Shown here piece after piece: positions 33,880 through 42,771 of a DNA stretch of 64,000 bases. The notes beneath the pieces are model-generated. The model saw only the letters and a list, made by a program, of their open reading frames with translations. It had not been told where the DNA came from and searched no databases. The position numbers and the translations under genes are program-made. The stretch is from Terriglobia bacterium (GTDB taxonomy: Bacteria; Acidobacteriota; UBA6911). The stretch covers positions 1-64,000 of the forward strand of contig JAIQGI010000033.1 in the NCBI GenBank assembly GCA_020072565.1, read 5' to 3'. Position 1 is the stretch's first letter. Every line of letters starts with the position of its first letter.

Positions 33880-35283
33880 TTATTTCTCGCACTTAGCTTG
33901 AAAGCTGAAAATGTCTTTGCCCGTCTGGATGTTTTTAAACGTAGCATTTATCGTGATTACATCCTTCAGCAGAGGCGATTTTTCAATTTTGCTGATCAGG
34001 TCCGAAGAAGCAGAGGGAGGACTCTCGCCATTCAGCGTAATCGTGCAATCCTGGTTTCTAAACTGCCTCAGGTAGGTGTCGGAGGGGAGGAGGTTGGTCA
34101 ACTCCCGCAGGATATCCAGGTTTTGATCGCGTCGCTGCAAAACCTCTTCGAGGGAGGCGATTCTTTTCCCGAGCGCTTGCGATTGGGAACGCAACTCCCT
34201 GACGCGATTGGCGGGCGCCTCCAGTTTTTTTATCTCCTGGTCCAGGTTGCGGATAAGGGTTTGCTGCTGAACCATTTGGTGGAAACCGAGTCCAGCCAGA
34301 GCGGCGGCAATGCACAGGCCGAGTATGATGGTGGGGACATAGGCCCAGCGCTTCTGGTGCACTCTGCGCTCGGCTGGCAACAGATTGAGCTTCATGGGCA
34401 GCCGGCGTGTGATGCCCACGTAGGCCAATCCGAGCGACGTCACGGCCTCCTGAAGAAATGCCTTGTTTTCCGGCGACATCTCAAACCGGAGCCTGTCTCC
34501 CATCAGTTCGCAGCCGGGCACGTCTTCCCACAGCTCCTGAAGTGCGCTCTCAGATTCCTCTCCGGCCATGATGATGCCATCGATACTCTCTTCCGGATCG
34601 AGCCGCACCTTCCCGACCGCCACTTCCATCTCGCTCAGCAGGAATTGTTTCAAGGGTACACCGCCTGGTCTGGCAGCCTCCCGGCCGTAGATGAGAGCCC
34701 CGCCGCGCAGAACGGCGAGTTCTATTCCGCCAGGCTTCAGGTCGGCCATGATGAAGGTCTTATCCCGGCCGTCGTTATGTGTTCCCAAAAACATATTGGC
34801 GAGAGCCACCGATCCGGCTGTGACGGCAGCCGGACAGATGCCGAGCTGGCGCATGGTCTCGAGGTGGGCATCCAAAATGGACTTCCGGATCATCATGACC
34901 AGGACATGCAGCCTCTTGTCGGGCTGGCCGTTGCGGATGGGCACGAAGTCGTAATACAGTTTCTCCTCATCCGTCGGCTCAAAGGACTGCACCTGAAAGA
35001 GCATGACCTGCTTGAGGTTATCCTCCACCTCCTTGGGCAGATCCAGGTAGCGCAAGATGACGTCCTGGCGGGGAAGACCGAGCACGATGTTGTCCCGATT
35101 GACTTTTTCCCGCTTGAAAAAACCGTGGATTTCATCGCGCACCTGTTCCGGGTCGCGCTGCCGGTAGCCGGAGACACGCATATAGTTGGTGAATACGCCG
35201 CCGGCAAAGTTGCTCCTGAGACAGGAAATGAGCAGATCCTGCTGCCGGATTTCAATCCCCACGCTGGTTTTCAGATAGATCAC
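33880..35283 (-). CDS. gspL: Type II secretion platform protein GspL (PilM-PilN-like)
   Basis: 467 residues. An actin-like cytoplasmic domain of PilM type (FPRQ-like GLPRQDVILRYLDLP, FIMADLKPGGIELAVLRGG) leads to a membrane helix (IILGLCIAAALAGLGFH, about 345), a coiled coil and a ferredoxin-like periplasmic domain. The GspE ATPase binds the cytoplasmic part in known systems. No ATG fits. A GTG at 35283 (VIYLKTSVGIEI) starts 12 bases after the gspK stop and gives the expected N-terminal strand; longer frames would overlap gspK. Confidence 0.85.
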   Translation of the reverse strand: MIYLKTSVGIEIRQQDLLISCLRSNFAGGVFTNYMRVSGYRQRDPEQVRDEIHGFFKREKVNRDNIVLGLPRQDVILRYLDLPKEVEDNLKQVMLFQVQSFEPTDEEKLYYDFVPIRNGQPDKRLHVLVMMIRKSILDAHLETMRQLGICPAAVTAGSVALANMFLGTHNDGRDKTFIMADLKPGGIELAVLRGGALIYGREAARPGGVPLKQFLLSEMEVAVGKVRLDPEESIDGIIMAGEESESALQELWEDVPGCELMGDRLRFEMSPENKAFLQEAVTSLGLAYVGITRRLPMKLNLLPAERRVHQKRWAYVPTIILGLCIAAALAGLGFHQMVQQQTLIRNLDQEIKKLEAPANRVRELRSQSQALGKRIASLEEVLQRRDQNLDILRELTNLLPSDTYLRQFRNQDCTITLNGESPPSASSDLISKIEKSPLLKDVITINATFKNIQTGKDIFSFQAKCEK

Positions 35284-35294
35284 TTTGTCTCGCC

Positions 35295-36350
35295 CTACCA
35301 GTTTGGAATGTTTTCGTTCCAGTAAAGAATCGTGTATTTTTCCTGCCCGCCGGGATTCAATCGAATGATCGCGCGGATGACTCTGCGCGCCTTCGAGTTC
35401 GTCCTGTGGGCAGACGCAGTCAGGGTGAAAATGCCCGTTCGTGTCCACGATATGTATGAAATAATCGCCGGTCCCGGATTCGGCACCACTTCTTTGCTGA
35501 TCTCATCCCAGCTCGTGAACGGTTTCACCTGCCGCCGCTCGTATATCATCTGGGCTGCCGCGGGGGGCATACCCGGAATCGACAGCAGCACGGGAAGCGG
35601 AGCGGAGTTGATATTGATCCGCAGCGTTGCAGGCGCATATACAGTCAGGCACCGCAACAGGCCGTAACGGTCGACGATTTGCCCATCAGGCGTCTTTTCG
35701 CGGCGCCCATAGAAATACTGCGGCGTGACACCCCGAACAAGCAGGAGCTCCTCCACGGCCTTCATCCTGGGGGCGTCTTTCCACGTCTGGTACGGAGGCT
35801 GCAGAGTCTGGTAGTAGTCATCTTTTGCGCCGTTGGGCCTGGGCATGGTGCCCGAATCGCGCCAGTCCAGGATGGAATCGACGATGACGCTGGCGTCGGG
35901 GTCGCTGATGCCGATCACATTGATCAAGGCCCTGAGCTGCTCCTCCATCACGATGTTCAGATTGATCTTTCCTGATTCGTCCTGAATCTCCACCTCGTAC
36001 TCGCCGTCGCCGAACTGCCCCGTGACTTTTCCGAGGTCGACCGCATCCGGCTGCTGCGCCTGAAGATTCTGCAGTCCTTGCGGCGGGGGGGTCAGGTACA
36101 TCTTCTGGTAGAGTTGGTAGACGGAAGTCGCGATGCCGGCGCGGGCAATATAGTAAGCATCGGCAAGATCGCGATCATTGCGCGCTGCGGCAACTTCGAC
36201 AAATGTCTCGCGCGCAAAGCTGAGCGCAATGACGGAGAGTATCGTCAGAATCCAGAGAAGTGCGATCAAGACGACGCCTCGATCATGGTCTCCTGTGCGC
36301 ATCATCCGATGCGGTCCTCCCACTCTGTCCATCAGGGGGCGAATCGTCAT
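35295..36350 (-). CDS. gspK: Type II secretion minor pseudopilin GspK
   Basis: 351 residues. After a basic leader, GVVLIALLWILTILSVIALSF is the pseudopilin helix. GspK lacks the usual Glu at position 5, as here. The inserted alpha domain follows, with ARAGIATSVYQLYQ, QDESGKINLNIV and INSAPLPVLLSIPGM, the last a helix-hairpin-helix typical of GspK. It would cap the pseudopilus tip with GspI and GspJ. It overlaps the gspJ stop by ATGA coupling. Confidence 0.92.
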   Translation of the reverse strand: MTIRPLMDRVGGPHRMMRTGDHDRGVVLIALLWILTILSVIALSFARETFVEVAAARNDRDLADAYYIARAGIATSVYQLYQKMYLTPPPQGLQNLQAQQPDAVDLGKVTGQFGDGEYEVEIQDESGKINLNIVMEEQLRALINVIGISDPDASVIVDSILDWRDSGTMPRPNGAKDDYYQTLQPPYQTWKDAPRMKAVEELLLVRGVTPQYFYGRREKTPDGQIVDRYGLLRCLTVYAPATLRININSAPLPVLLSIPGMPPAAAQMIYERRQVKPFTSWDEISKEVVPNPGPAIISYISWTRTGIFTLTASAHRTNSKARRVIRAIIRLNPGGQEKYTILYWNENIPNW

Positions 36351-37237
36351 TACCTGCCCCCTCTCCGTCCGCCGGGGGGCGGATTGCCGGGCCCCGGGCC
36401 GCCTCTCCGCCCACCGGGCGGATTGTCAAAGCCGGACCCACCCCGCCGTCCACCGGGCGGATTGTTGGAACCGGGACCACCCCGCCGTCCACCAGACGGA
36501 GGGCCGCCGGGCACGACCATCCGCCCATCGAACGGGTCGATAAAACCCGGTTGCAGACTTTCTACTTCTGCCATAAAAGGAATGACCAGCTTCCGGCTCT
36601 GCAGGGCGCCTACGGCATCACGAGTGTTCAGGGTGATCGACATCGCCGTAGGCAGGCGTCCCAAATCCACGGCACTCCAATCCGTGACCCACTGTGACGG
36701 ACGGTCGGCTGTGCCGGGGTCTAAGTACTCGAAAGTCCCGCTGGTAAGATGGTCGAAAATGGTGGTAGCCGGCTGATCGCCCTCGGCAAAATCGACGTAC
36801 TGGGTCGGGTCCCCGCCCAGGTATCGTGTCTCCTGCTCGACGAGCGCAAACTCCCCTTGGTTTGAGGGTACGATCCCATAGGAGACCACGGTCAAACCGG
36901 GATTATCTCGAAAGCGGAGCGAGCACAGCGAGATGAATTCAACGCTGGTTTGCGATCCTTCGAATATCGGAGCCTGCCCCGCGCCCGTCTGCAGGTCGAC
37001 TGGTGGGATCATCGCGGAAACAGATGCCACCTGCTTCTGCATGAGATCCAACGTCGCGCGGTGTCGCTGGTTGGCATCGATCGATTCCGTGCCGCGCTTC
37101 CAGGAAGCAATGCTGATGCGCAGTACCGCCCAAATAGAAAGCGCCATCAACGCGACTAAGGTCACGGATACCAGCATCTCGAGGAGGGTAAATCCCTCGG
37201 CTCTCAGGATGCGCTGTGTTTGCGGCCGGTTTCTCAT
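36350..37237 (-). CDS. gspJ: Minor pseudopilin GspJ with an RGG-like repeat tail
   Basis: 295 residues. GFTLLEMLVSVTLVALMALSIWAVL is a classic class III signal and pseudopilin helix with Glu at position 5 of the mature protein. The globular domain (about 40-240) matches GspJ in length and strand pattern. The last 50 residues are unusual: three 13-residue repeats of the type NPPGGRRGGxGxx, strongly basic and Gly/Pro-rich. They follow the natural end of the fold, so the pseudopilin itself should be intact. The stop overlaps the gspK start. Confidence 0.9.
   Translation of the reverse strand: MRNRPQTQRILRAEGFTLLEMLVSVTLVALMALSIWAVLRISIASWKRGTESIDANQRHRATLDLMQKQVASVSAMIPPVDLQTGAGQAPIFEGSQTSVEFISLCSLRFRDNPGLTVVSYGIVPSNQGEFALVEQETRYLGGDPTQYVDFAEGDQPATTIFDHLTSGTFEYLDPGTADRPSQWVTDWSAVDLGRLPTAMSITLNTRDAVGALQSRKLVIPFMAEVESLQPGFIDPFDGRMVVPGGPPSGGRRGGPGSNNPPGGRRGGSGFDNPPGGRRGGPGPGNPPPGGRRGGR
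36380..36496. repeat. 39-bp tandem repeat in the 3' end of gspJ
   Basis: Three successive 39-bp units start with CGGATTG at 36380, 36419 and 36458; a diverged partial unit extends on both sides. Because 39 is a multiple of 3, the repeats add 13 residues each in frame (NPPGGRRGG plus four variable residues). Such a tract can grow or shrink by slippage without breaking the frame. Confidence 0.88.
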
Positions 37238-37674
37238 TGTGGCACCCGGGCTTGCCCTGGCTGCGGCGGAGGGCTGATCAATTTCAGGGTTTGCAGTTGA
37301 AAATCCGGCTTGGGGGAATTCGGTTCCATGACATCCACGACATACGAAAGCATGATGGGCGTCAGCATCTGGAGTTGTGTATTGAGCGGCAGCGCCGTTT
37401 GGGGAGCCGGCATTTCAACCTCGCTGACCACGACCGACCAGCGCGTTCCGTCTTCGAAATCGCCGTGAAGCGTGGTTGCGCCCTGGATCCTGTCATCGAG
37501 CAGCGCGGTTTCCATCACCGCCTGGGCGTGGTCGATCAGGCGCGTGTGAGCCCTCACCTTCCGGATGTTGCCGAGCGATCCCGAAATCAGGGATAAAGTC
37601 AGAGCTACTCCTACGGCCATAATGGTAAGCGCCACCAGCACTTCCAGAAGAGTGAACCCCGACTCGCGCTTCAT
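37234..37674 (-). CDS. gspI: Minor pseudopilin GspI
   Basis: 146 residues, the usual length. ESGFTLLEVLVALTIMAVGVALTL is the prepilin-type leader and helix with Glu5. The short globular domain contains RWSVVVSEVEMP. It is expected to join GspJ and GspK at the pseudopilus tip. Both ends overlap neighbouring genes by 4 bases, showing tight translational coupling with gspH and gspJ. Confidence 0.9.
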   Translation of the reverse strand: MKRESGFTLLEVLVALTIMAVGVALTLSLISGSLGNIRKVRAHTRLIDHAQAVMETALLDDRIQGATTLHGDFEDGTRWSVVVSEVEMPAPQTALPLNTQLQMLTPIMLSYVVDVMEPNSPKPDFQLQTLKLISPPPQPGQARVPQ

Positions 37675-38183
37675 GGCGCTTTCTCTCCCTGACTCGGAGC
37701 GACTTGAGCCCCACCTGTGATGGGGTCCAGCACAATCTTCAGGCTGGCGCCGGTCTCCGACCTCAATAGGATCTGTGCGTCTTCCGAGCTCCCATTGGGA
37801 AGAAAACGAATCCTCAGGGGGTCCTGCAGCATCTCCTCCCCGGCGCTCGTCAGCCCGAGGATCCTCACGTCCGCAGGTGGTTGAAACGTCCGGGCGCCAT
37901 CCCCCACATCGTCGGAAACCGTCACTTGTTGTGTCTGGCTGTCAATCGTCACCATCATCACCTTCTGCTCCGTCACCGCCGTCTCCCGGGCAACGCGGAG
38001 AGCATTAATCACATCGCGCCCGATAGCGCGCAGGTGGAACGCCGTCCTGCCGCGCGACAGCGCCGGATAAGTCACCGCCATGACCAGGCTCATCACGACC
38101 AGAACCAGTACCAGTTCCAGAAGTGAGAAACCTCGGTCGCGCGGGCGCGCGCAAGGCTCATTTCCAGTTTCCGATTTCCTCAC
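37671..38183 (-). CDS. gspH: Minor pseudopilin GspH
   Basis: 170 residues from a GTG at 38183. DRGFSLLELVLVLVVMSLVMAVTYPAL is the prepilin leader and helix with Glu5. The globular part includes LRAIGRDVINALRVARETAVTE and a beta-sheet region. The reading frame is open further upstream, but the GTG has GGAAGG at 5 bases and gives the usual short leader. It overlaps the end of gspG by 26 bases. The likely role is a minor pseudopilin linking tip and shaft. Confidence 0.87.
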   Translation of the reverse strand: MRKSETGNEPCARPRDRGFSLLELVLVLVVMSLVMAVTYPALSRGRTAFHLRAIGRDVINALRVARETAVTEQKVMMVTIDSQTQQVTVSDDVGDGARTFQPPADVRILGLTSAGEEMLQDPLRIRFLPNGSSEDAQILLRSETGASLKIVLDPITGGAQVAPSQGEKAP

Positions 38184-38583
38184 CTTGACCTTCCACACCG
38201 CCGGGCCCATACGATAAGAGATCAAAATCGTTCGAGTGGGTTCCTGGGCATCGGTAAACATAAGGCTTTCCCCAAGGATCCATGGGAAGCGCTTTGGCGA
38301 GATACGGCCCCCTCCACGCTTCGAGATTCCCCGGGTTGGAAACCAGAGCCTCCAGGCCTTCGGAATTGGTCGGGTAGCGACCGAGGTCGAAGGCAAACAT
38401 CTGGAGAGCCCCCTCGAGCTCCTTGATCTGGATGCGCGCAATCTGCTCTCTGCTCTTTGACAGTTTGTTGAATATGTTCGGAGCGACGACCGCCGCAAGC
38501 AGCCCCAGGATCACGAGCACGACAATGAGTTCGATGAGCGTGAAGCCCTTCTCCGAAGTTCGGTTATTCTCGTTAACAGACAT
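38158..38583 (-). CDS. gspG: Major pseudopilin GspG
   Basis: 141 residues. EKGFTLIELIVVLVILGLLAAVVAPNI is the nearly invariant GspG leader and helix. The C-terminus keeps GRYPTNSEGLEALVSNPGN, LPMDPWGKPYVYRCPG and DFDLLSYGPGGVEG, including the calcium-site region of known GspG proteins. It builds the pseudopilus shaft after cleavage by a prepilin peptidase not present in this window. I chose the ATG at 38583 (MSVNENN), which follows AAAGGA, over one 9 codons earlier. Confidence 0.95.
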   Translation of the reverse strand: MSVNENNRTSEKGFTLIELIVVLVILGLLAAVVAPNIFNKLSKSREQIARIQIKELEGALQMFAFDLGRYPTNSEGLEALVSNPGNLEAWRGPYLAKALPMDPWGKPYVYRCPGTHSNDFDLLSYGPGGVEGQGEEIGNWK

Positions 38584-38596
38584 ACGTTTTCCTTTA

Positions 38597-39817
38597 TTAG
38601 AGCGGCACATCGTTGATGCTGAATATGGCTATCAGCATCGAGACGACAATGGTGCCGATAATGAGCCCCATCGCCAGGATGAGGGCGGGCTCGAAAAAGG
38701 AGATGAGATTCTTGACTGCATTGCGAACTTCCACGTCATAGACTTCGGCGACCTGGATCAGCATGGTGTCGAGCTTGCCCGACTCCTCGCCCACTTCGAT
38801 CAGATGTATTGCCAGCGGCGGGAAGACACCGCTCTGTTTCATCGGTTGGGCAATGCCCTCCCCTTTCTTGATCCCATTGCGAATCGGCTCGATCGCGATG
38901 GCGATGCCCTGGTTGGAGAGAATCTCCCGCACGATATTCATCCCCTGCAGAAGCGGGACGCCACTGTGGAGGAGCGTACCGAGAGTGCGGGAAAAACGTG
39001 CCACCTCGATCTTGCGCACTACAGCACCCCAGAGCGGAAGCCGGAGCAGCCAGCGATCCCACTTCAAGCGCCCTTCAGGGCTCGTCCGGAACCGGCGCAG
39101 GTAGACACCGGTCAGGATTCCAGCCGCGAGGAGAAGCCACCAGTAAGAGCTGAGAAAGTTCCCCAACCCCTGAAGGATCGCCATGGCAAGCGGGAGGGGG
39201 ACTCCTATGTCACGGAAAACACCAGCAAAGCGCGGCACGACAAACAAGGTCATGATGGACACGCTGGCGATAGCTACCACAGACAAGAGGGCCGGATAAA
39301 TCAGGGCACCGACCACATAAGAGCGAAGGTTTTCGCTGGTCTCCAGGAAAACGGCCAGGCGCCCGAGAATTTCCTCGAGGACCCCGCCCACTTCGCCGGC
39401 GTGCACCATGTTGACGTACACCTTGGGAAACACCTCGGGATATTGCCCGAGCGCTTCAGAGAAAGATTTGCCTTCCTTGACCGCCCTGAGTACATTCGAG
39501 ATCACTTCGGCCAGTGCCGCGCTTTCCGCCAGTTTGGCGAGAACGGCGAGGCTGCGGTCGAGCGGGATGCCGGATCTCACCAGGGTGTGGAGTTCATGCG
39601 TGAAAACCAGGAGGTCCTTGCGCCGCACCTTCTTGCTCTTCCACGGCAATGGAATGTCGCGCGTAAGGGGAGTCCTTCTTGCAGCGGTTCCGACACGGAT
39701 AGGGAGCAGGCCCATCTCCTGGAGTCGCAGGGACACAATGCCCAGGTCCATCGCCTCCATGGTCCCTTCGACCAGCTTGCCCTCCATCGTCGCTGCTTTA
39801 TATGTGTACGCCGCCAT
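38597..39817 (-). CDS. gspF: Type II secretion inner-membrane platform protein GspF
   Basis: 406 residues of the standard length. AYTYKAATMEGKLVEGTMEA at the start and the duplicated GspF domain are clear: FTHELHTLVRSGIPLDRSL in the first copy and FSRTLGTLLHSGVPLLQGM in the second. Three hydrophobic segments are present, the last near the C-terminus (LAMGLIIGTIVVSMLIAIFSI). It forms the centre of the inner-membrane platform, turned by GspE. It lies between gspE and gspG with 13 bases on each side. Confidence 0.95.
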   Translation of the reverse strand: MAAYTYKAATMEGKLVEGTMEAMDLGIVSLRLQEMGLLPIRVGTAARRTPLTRDIPLPWKSKKVRRKDLLVFTHELHTLVRSGIPLDRSLAVLAKLAESAALAEVISNVLRAVKEGKSFSEALGQYPEVFPKVYVNMVHAGEVGGVLEEILGRLAVFLETSENLRSYVVGALIYPALLSVVAIASVSIMTLFVVPRFAGVFRDIGVPLPLAMAILQGLGNFLSSYWWLLLAAGILTGVYLRRFRTSPEGRLKWDRWLLRLPLWGAVVRKIEVARFSRTLGTLLHSGVPLLQGMNIVREILSNQGIAIAIEPIRNGIKKGEGIAQPMKQSGVFPPLAIHLIEVGEESGKLDTMLIQVAEVYDVEVRNAVKNLISFFEPALILAMGLIIGTIVVSMLIAIFSINDVPL

Positions 39818-39830
39818 AAAATCTTCGCCC

Positions 39831-41555
39831 TTAAGCCTCTTGAGTGACGCGCAACACTTCGGAAACCGTCGTCAGGCCGCCCCTCACTTTCAACCAGCCG
39901 TCATCCCGGAGGGAGCGCATGCCGGATTCGAGCGCCTTTTTGCGGATCTGTCCCGAATCCGCCTTGCCGACAGTCAGTTTACGCACCTCGTCATTGATAA
40001 GCATGAGTTCGTAGATGCCGACTCGGCCGATGAAGCCGGTGTTGGCACAGCGCTCGCAGCCCCGGCCTTCATAGAAGCGGTGGGATTGGTGACCGTTGCC
40101 GCGCCGGTAGCCGATCTCATCCAGCATCTCCGGAACCGGGAATACCTCAATCCGGCAGTGCGGGCAGATGACCCTGACCAGGCGTTGTGCCAGAACGCCA
40201 AGCAGCGATGAGGCGATCAGATAGTCCTCCGCGCCCATATCGATGAGACGCGTGATAGCGCTGGGAGCATCGTTGGTGTGCAAGGTCGAAAAGACCAGGT
40301 GCCCCGTGAGCGCGGCTCGGATAGCGATCTCGGCGGTCTCGAGATCGCGGATTTCGCCGACCATGATGACGTCCGGATCCTGGCGCACGATGTGGCGCAG
40401 GCCGGCGGCAAAAGTCAGGCCGATCATCGGATTGACCTGGATCTGGTTGATGCCGTCCATCTGATATTCGACCGGATCCTCGATGGTGATGATCTTTTTA
40501 TCCGGCAGATTGATCGTGTCCAGGGCGCTGTAGAGCGTGGTCGTCTTACCGCTTCCCGTCGGGCCGGTTACCAGGAGAATCCCGTGAGGCCGGCGGATGA
40601 GCGCCTCCAGATCATGCAGTGAATCCTCCGGAAAACCCAGACGCTTGATATCGTAAAGATCACTGTTGCTCTTGTCGAGGATACGCATGACGACACTCTC
40701 GCCATACATCGTCGGCAGGGTGGAGACGCGCAAGTCGATGTCCTTCCCCAGAACCTTCAATTTGATACGGCCATCCTGCGGCAGGCGCCTTTCCGCAATG
40801 TTCAGCTTGGCCATGATCTTGACACGGCTGATGATCGCCGCCTTCAGCTTTTTGGGGGGGGATTCAACATCGTAGAGGATGCCGTCAATGCGGTAGCGGA
40901 CCTTCAGATCCTTTTCAAAGGGCTCGATGTGGATGTCGCTGGCCCTGCCTTCAATAGCTTTGGAGATGATCAGGTTGACCAGCCTGATCACGGGAGCCTC
41001 CGAAGCAAGGTCCTTCAACTGTTCGATATCCTCGATCTCATCCGAAAGGCTCTCGAGGTTCCCCTCGTCAATCCCTTCGATAATGCGGCCGAACGTGGAG
41101 GCGGAGGAGCCGTAGAACTTCTCCAGGACGTCCATGATCTCGCTCTCAGCCCCTAAGACGGCATTCACGGCGTACCCCGTAGTTTGCCGCACCAGGTCCT
41201 GAGTGGCATCGTCCAGGGGATCCGTCATCGCCAGGGTGAGAACGTTGTTTTCCAGCGCCACGGGAACGAACTTGCATTGCTTCATGAATCGCAGCGTGAG
41301 GACGTTTTCCAGAACCGGGACGGCTGGATACTCCACACCGCTGATTGCTGAGATGTTCAGGTGGTCCGCGACCACGGCAAGGCAGTCTTTCTCGGAAACA
41401 TAGCCGAGATCGACGAGCAGCTTGCCGAGTTTCTCCCGCGATTCGGACTGAAGATTGAGGGCTGTGCGGAGCTCCTCGTCATCAATCAGGCCACGTTCCA
41501 GGAAGACTTGACCGATCAGTTTGCGTGATTTGACTGCCTGTACCTTAATACTCAA
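39831..41555 (-). CDS. gspE: Type II secretion assembly ATPase GspE
   Basis: 574 residues. The N-terminal domain is of MshEN/N1E type (KLIGQVFLERGLIDDEELRTAL and GKLLVDLGYVSEKD). The ATPase has the P-loop GPTGSGKTTT (331-340), the Asp box ITIEDPVEYQ, the Walker B region QDPDVIMVGEIRD, and the His box STLHTNDA. A four-cysteine zinc site is present (CPHC 464-467, CERC 500-503). It starts with TTG at 41555, with AAAGGGTG upstream; no ATG is nearby. The start lies inside the end of the upstream gene (11-base overlap). Confidence 0.95.
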   Translation of the reverse strand: MSIKVQAVKSRKLIGQVFLERGLIDDEELRTALNLQSESREKLGKLLVDLGYVSEKDCLAVVADHLNISAISGVEYPAVPVLENVLTLRFMKQCKFVPVALENNVLTLAMTDPLDDATQDLVRQTTGYAVNAVLGAESEIMDVLEKFYGSSASTFGRIIEGIDEGNLESLSDEIEDIEQLKDLASEAPVIRLVNLIISKAIEGRASDIHIEPFEKDLKVRYRIDGILYDVESPPKKLKAAIISRVKIMAKLNIAERRLPQDGRIKLKVLGKDIDLRVSTLPTMYGESVVMRILDKSNSDLYDIKRLGFPEDSLHDLEALIRRPHGILLVTGPTGSGKTTTLYSALDTINLPDKKIITIEDPVEYQMDGINQIQVNPMIGLTFAAGLRHIVRQDPDVIMVGEIRDLETAEIAIRAALTGHLVFSTLHTNDAPSAITRLIDMGAEDYLIASSLLGVLAQRLVRVICPHCRIEVFPVPEMLDEIGYRRGNGHQSHRFYEGRGCERCANTGFIGRVGIYELMLINDEVRKLTVGKADSGQIRKKALESGMRSLRDDGWLKVRGGLTTVSEVLRVTQEA

Positions 41556-42153
41556 CGATTTTCACCCTTTGCTTGAGCTCGCTGTAGCGTTCCTGCTTGT
41601 TCGCCAGTTCGTCCAAATCACTCTTGAGTACGCTCAAAATGAGCGTCTTGCTCAGATTTCCGTCGGGATTGACCGGGTCTCGCTCTTCAAAGACGGCGAT
41701 GATCGCCACGTACTCATCCTTCTGCAGTTTCACCGCTCCATTGCCGGCACTAAGGAGTATACGCACCAGGTTTCCCTTCAATTCCTCGACGCGCTGTTTT
41801 CGCTGCTCGGGCGTCTTATCCGCGTCAGGATCATATGCTCCAAAGGGAGTTTGAACCACGCCGCGGCGAGTATTGACGGCGAAGATGAATTCGTATCCGA
41901 ATCCCGGCATATAGAAGCCTCTCGCCTTCTGTTCCACGCCGAATGGACCCGGGAACGAGGCGGCGGCGGCGATGTTGAGGGCGGTTTCAAAGCCTTGAAT
42001 AAATGGGCGCACCAGCGCGCTTTCGACTTTCACTGCCTTGGTGCTCTGAGCGGTCTGGGTGCTCGGGATGCTCTGGGCTCCCAGCGACAGGCAGAAGCAT
42101 CCAAGAACCAGAGCGCTGAACCATGCTTGTCGTATCCTGCCCTGCGTAGTCAC
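41545..42153 (-). CDS. Exported protein of unknown function between anti-sigma factor and gspE
   Basis: 202 residues from a GTG at 42153, which follows a GGGGGG-type ribosome site; the open frame upstream would overlap the anti-sigma gene. A signal peptide (AWFSALVLGCFCLSLGAQS) precedes a domain with no motif I recognise: VRPFIQGFETALNIAAAASF, PGFGYEFIFAV, then a Lys/Glu-rich helix (RKQRVEELKGNLVRILL) and EYVAIIAVFEERD, ending in a coiled stretch. Its stop lies within gspE, so the two are tightly linked. It may be a periplasmic accessory of the secretion system or of the anti-sigma factor; neither is shown. Confidence 0.72.
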   Translation of the reverse strand: MTTQGRIRQAWFSALVLGCFCLSLGAQSIPSTQTAQSTKAVKVESALVRPFIQGFETALNIAAAASFPGPFGVEQKARGFYMPGFGYEFIFAVNTRRGVVQTPFGAYDPDADKTPEQRKQRVEELKGNLVRILLSAGNGAVKLQKDEYVAIIAVFEERDPVNPDGNLSKTLILSVLKSDLDELANKQERYSELKQRVKIVEY

Positions 42154-42190
42154 CTGTATTTCCCCCCTAATGCGGCCCTGACCGGACCGG

Positions 42191-42748
42191 CTAGTTCTTG
42201 CTGCGGCTCTCTTTGATCTGGCGAGCAATGCTGCGATACTCGGTAGCGCGCTCTTGGTCGACCGTATCCAGCACTTGATGCGCCATCCGGATGTTGTCAT
42301 CCCGAGTTTCCTCCATAATCCTCTGGACAATCGCCTGCGTCTCCTCCTTCGTAAAGAAGTCGGAGGAGGGCAGCGGTGCCGGCGCTGCATTGGGCAGAAG
42401 GCTGGTCCTGAACGAAAAACCATTCCGGTCCCATCGGATGCTGGCATTCGAAAGCCCCAGGAAAGCCAGTGTGACCAGCACCGCAATGGCCGCGTATCGG
42501 GCCATGTGCCAATTGGGAAACCACCAATGGCTGTGGACGGGCTCCGGCCGCGGGATCGTCACCGGCCGCAGCGGCGGCTCGTCCCGCCAGACTTTGAGGG
42601 TCGTCTGGAGATCCTTGAGCTCGGCCAGTTCCTTCTGGCAGTTGGGGCACGATCGAAAGTGCGCCTGCAACTCCGGACTGGCCGAAGGAGTCCCCTGTTC
42701 ATGGTAAAGCAGATCCACAAAGCGTTCCTTGATTTCATCGCATCGCAT
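42191..42748 (-). CDS. Membrane anti-sigma factor with zinc-finger domain
   Basis: 185 residues. The N-terminus is a zf-HC2 finger: MRCDEIKERFVDLLYHEQG, then HFRSCPNC giving His-x3-Cys-x2-Cys. A membrane helix lies at about 85-103 (YAAIAVLVTLAFLGLS). The periplasmic part ends in a long charged helix (ETQAIVQRIMEETRDDNIRM). It should bind and inhibit the ECF sigma factor encoded 23 bases upstream. Downstream come the unknown exported protein and gspE, so the pair stands at the head of the secretion operon. Confidence 0.88.
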   Translation of the reverse strand: MRCDEIKERFVDLLYHEQGTPSASPELQAHFRSCPNCQKELAELKDLQTTLKVWRDEPPLRPVTIPRPEPVHSHWWFPNWHMARYAAIAVLVTLAFLGLSNASIRWDRNGFSFRTSLLPNAAPAPLPSSDFFTKEETQAIVQRIMEETRDDNIRMAHQVLDTVDQERATEYRSIARQIKESRSKN

Positions 42749-42771
42749 GGCAAACTTCCTGGCTAATGGCG

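Noticed and set aside
33673-35325. Plus-strand open frame of 550 codons opposite gspL and gspM
   Set aside because: It spans two convincing minus-strand genes and shows no protein motif.
38423-39847. Plus-strand open frame of 474 codons opposite gspF
   Set aside because: Shadow of gspF and gspG; composition typical of antisense frames.
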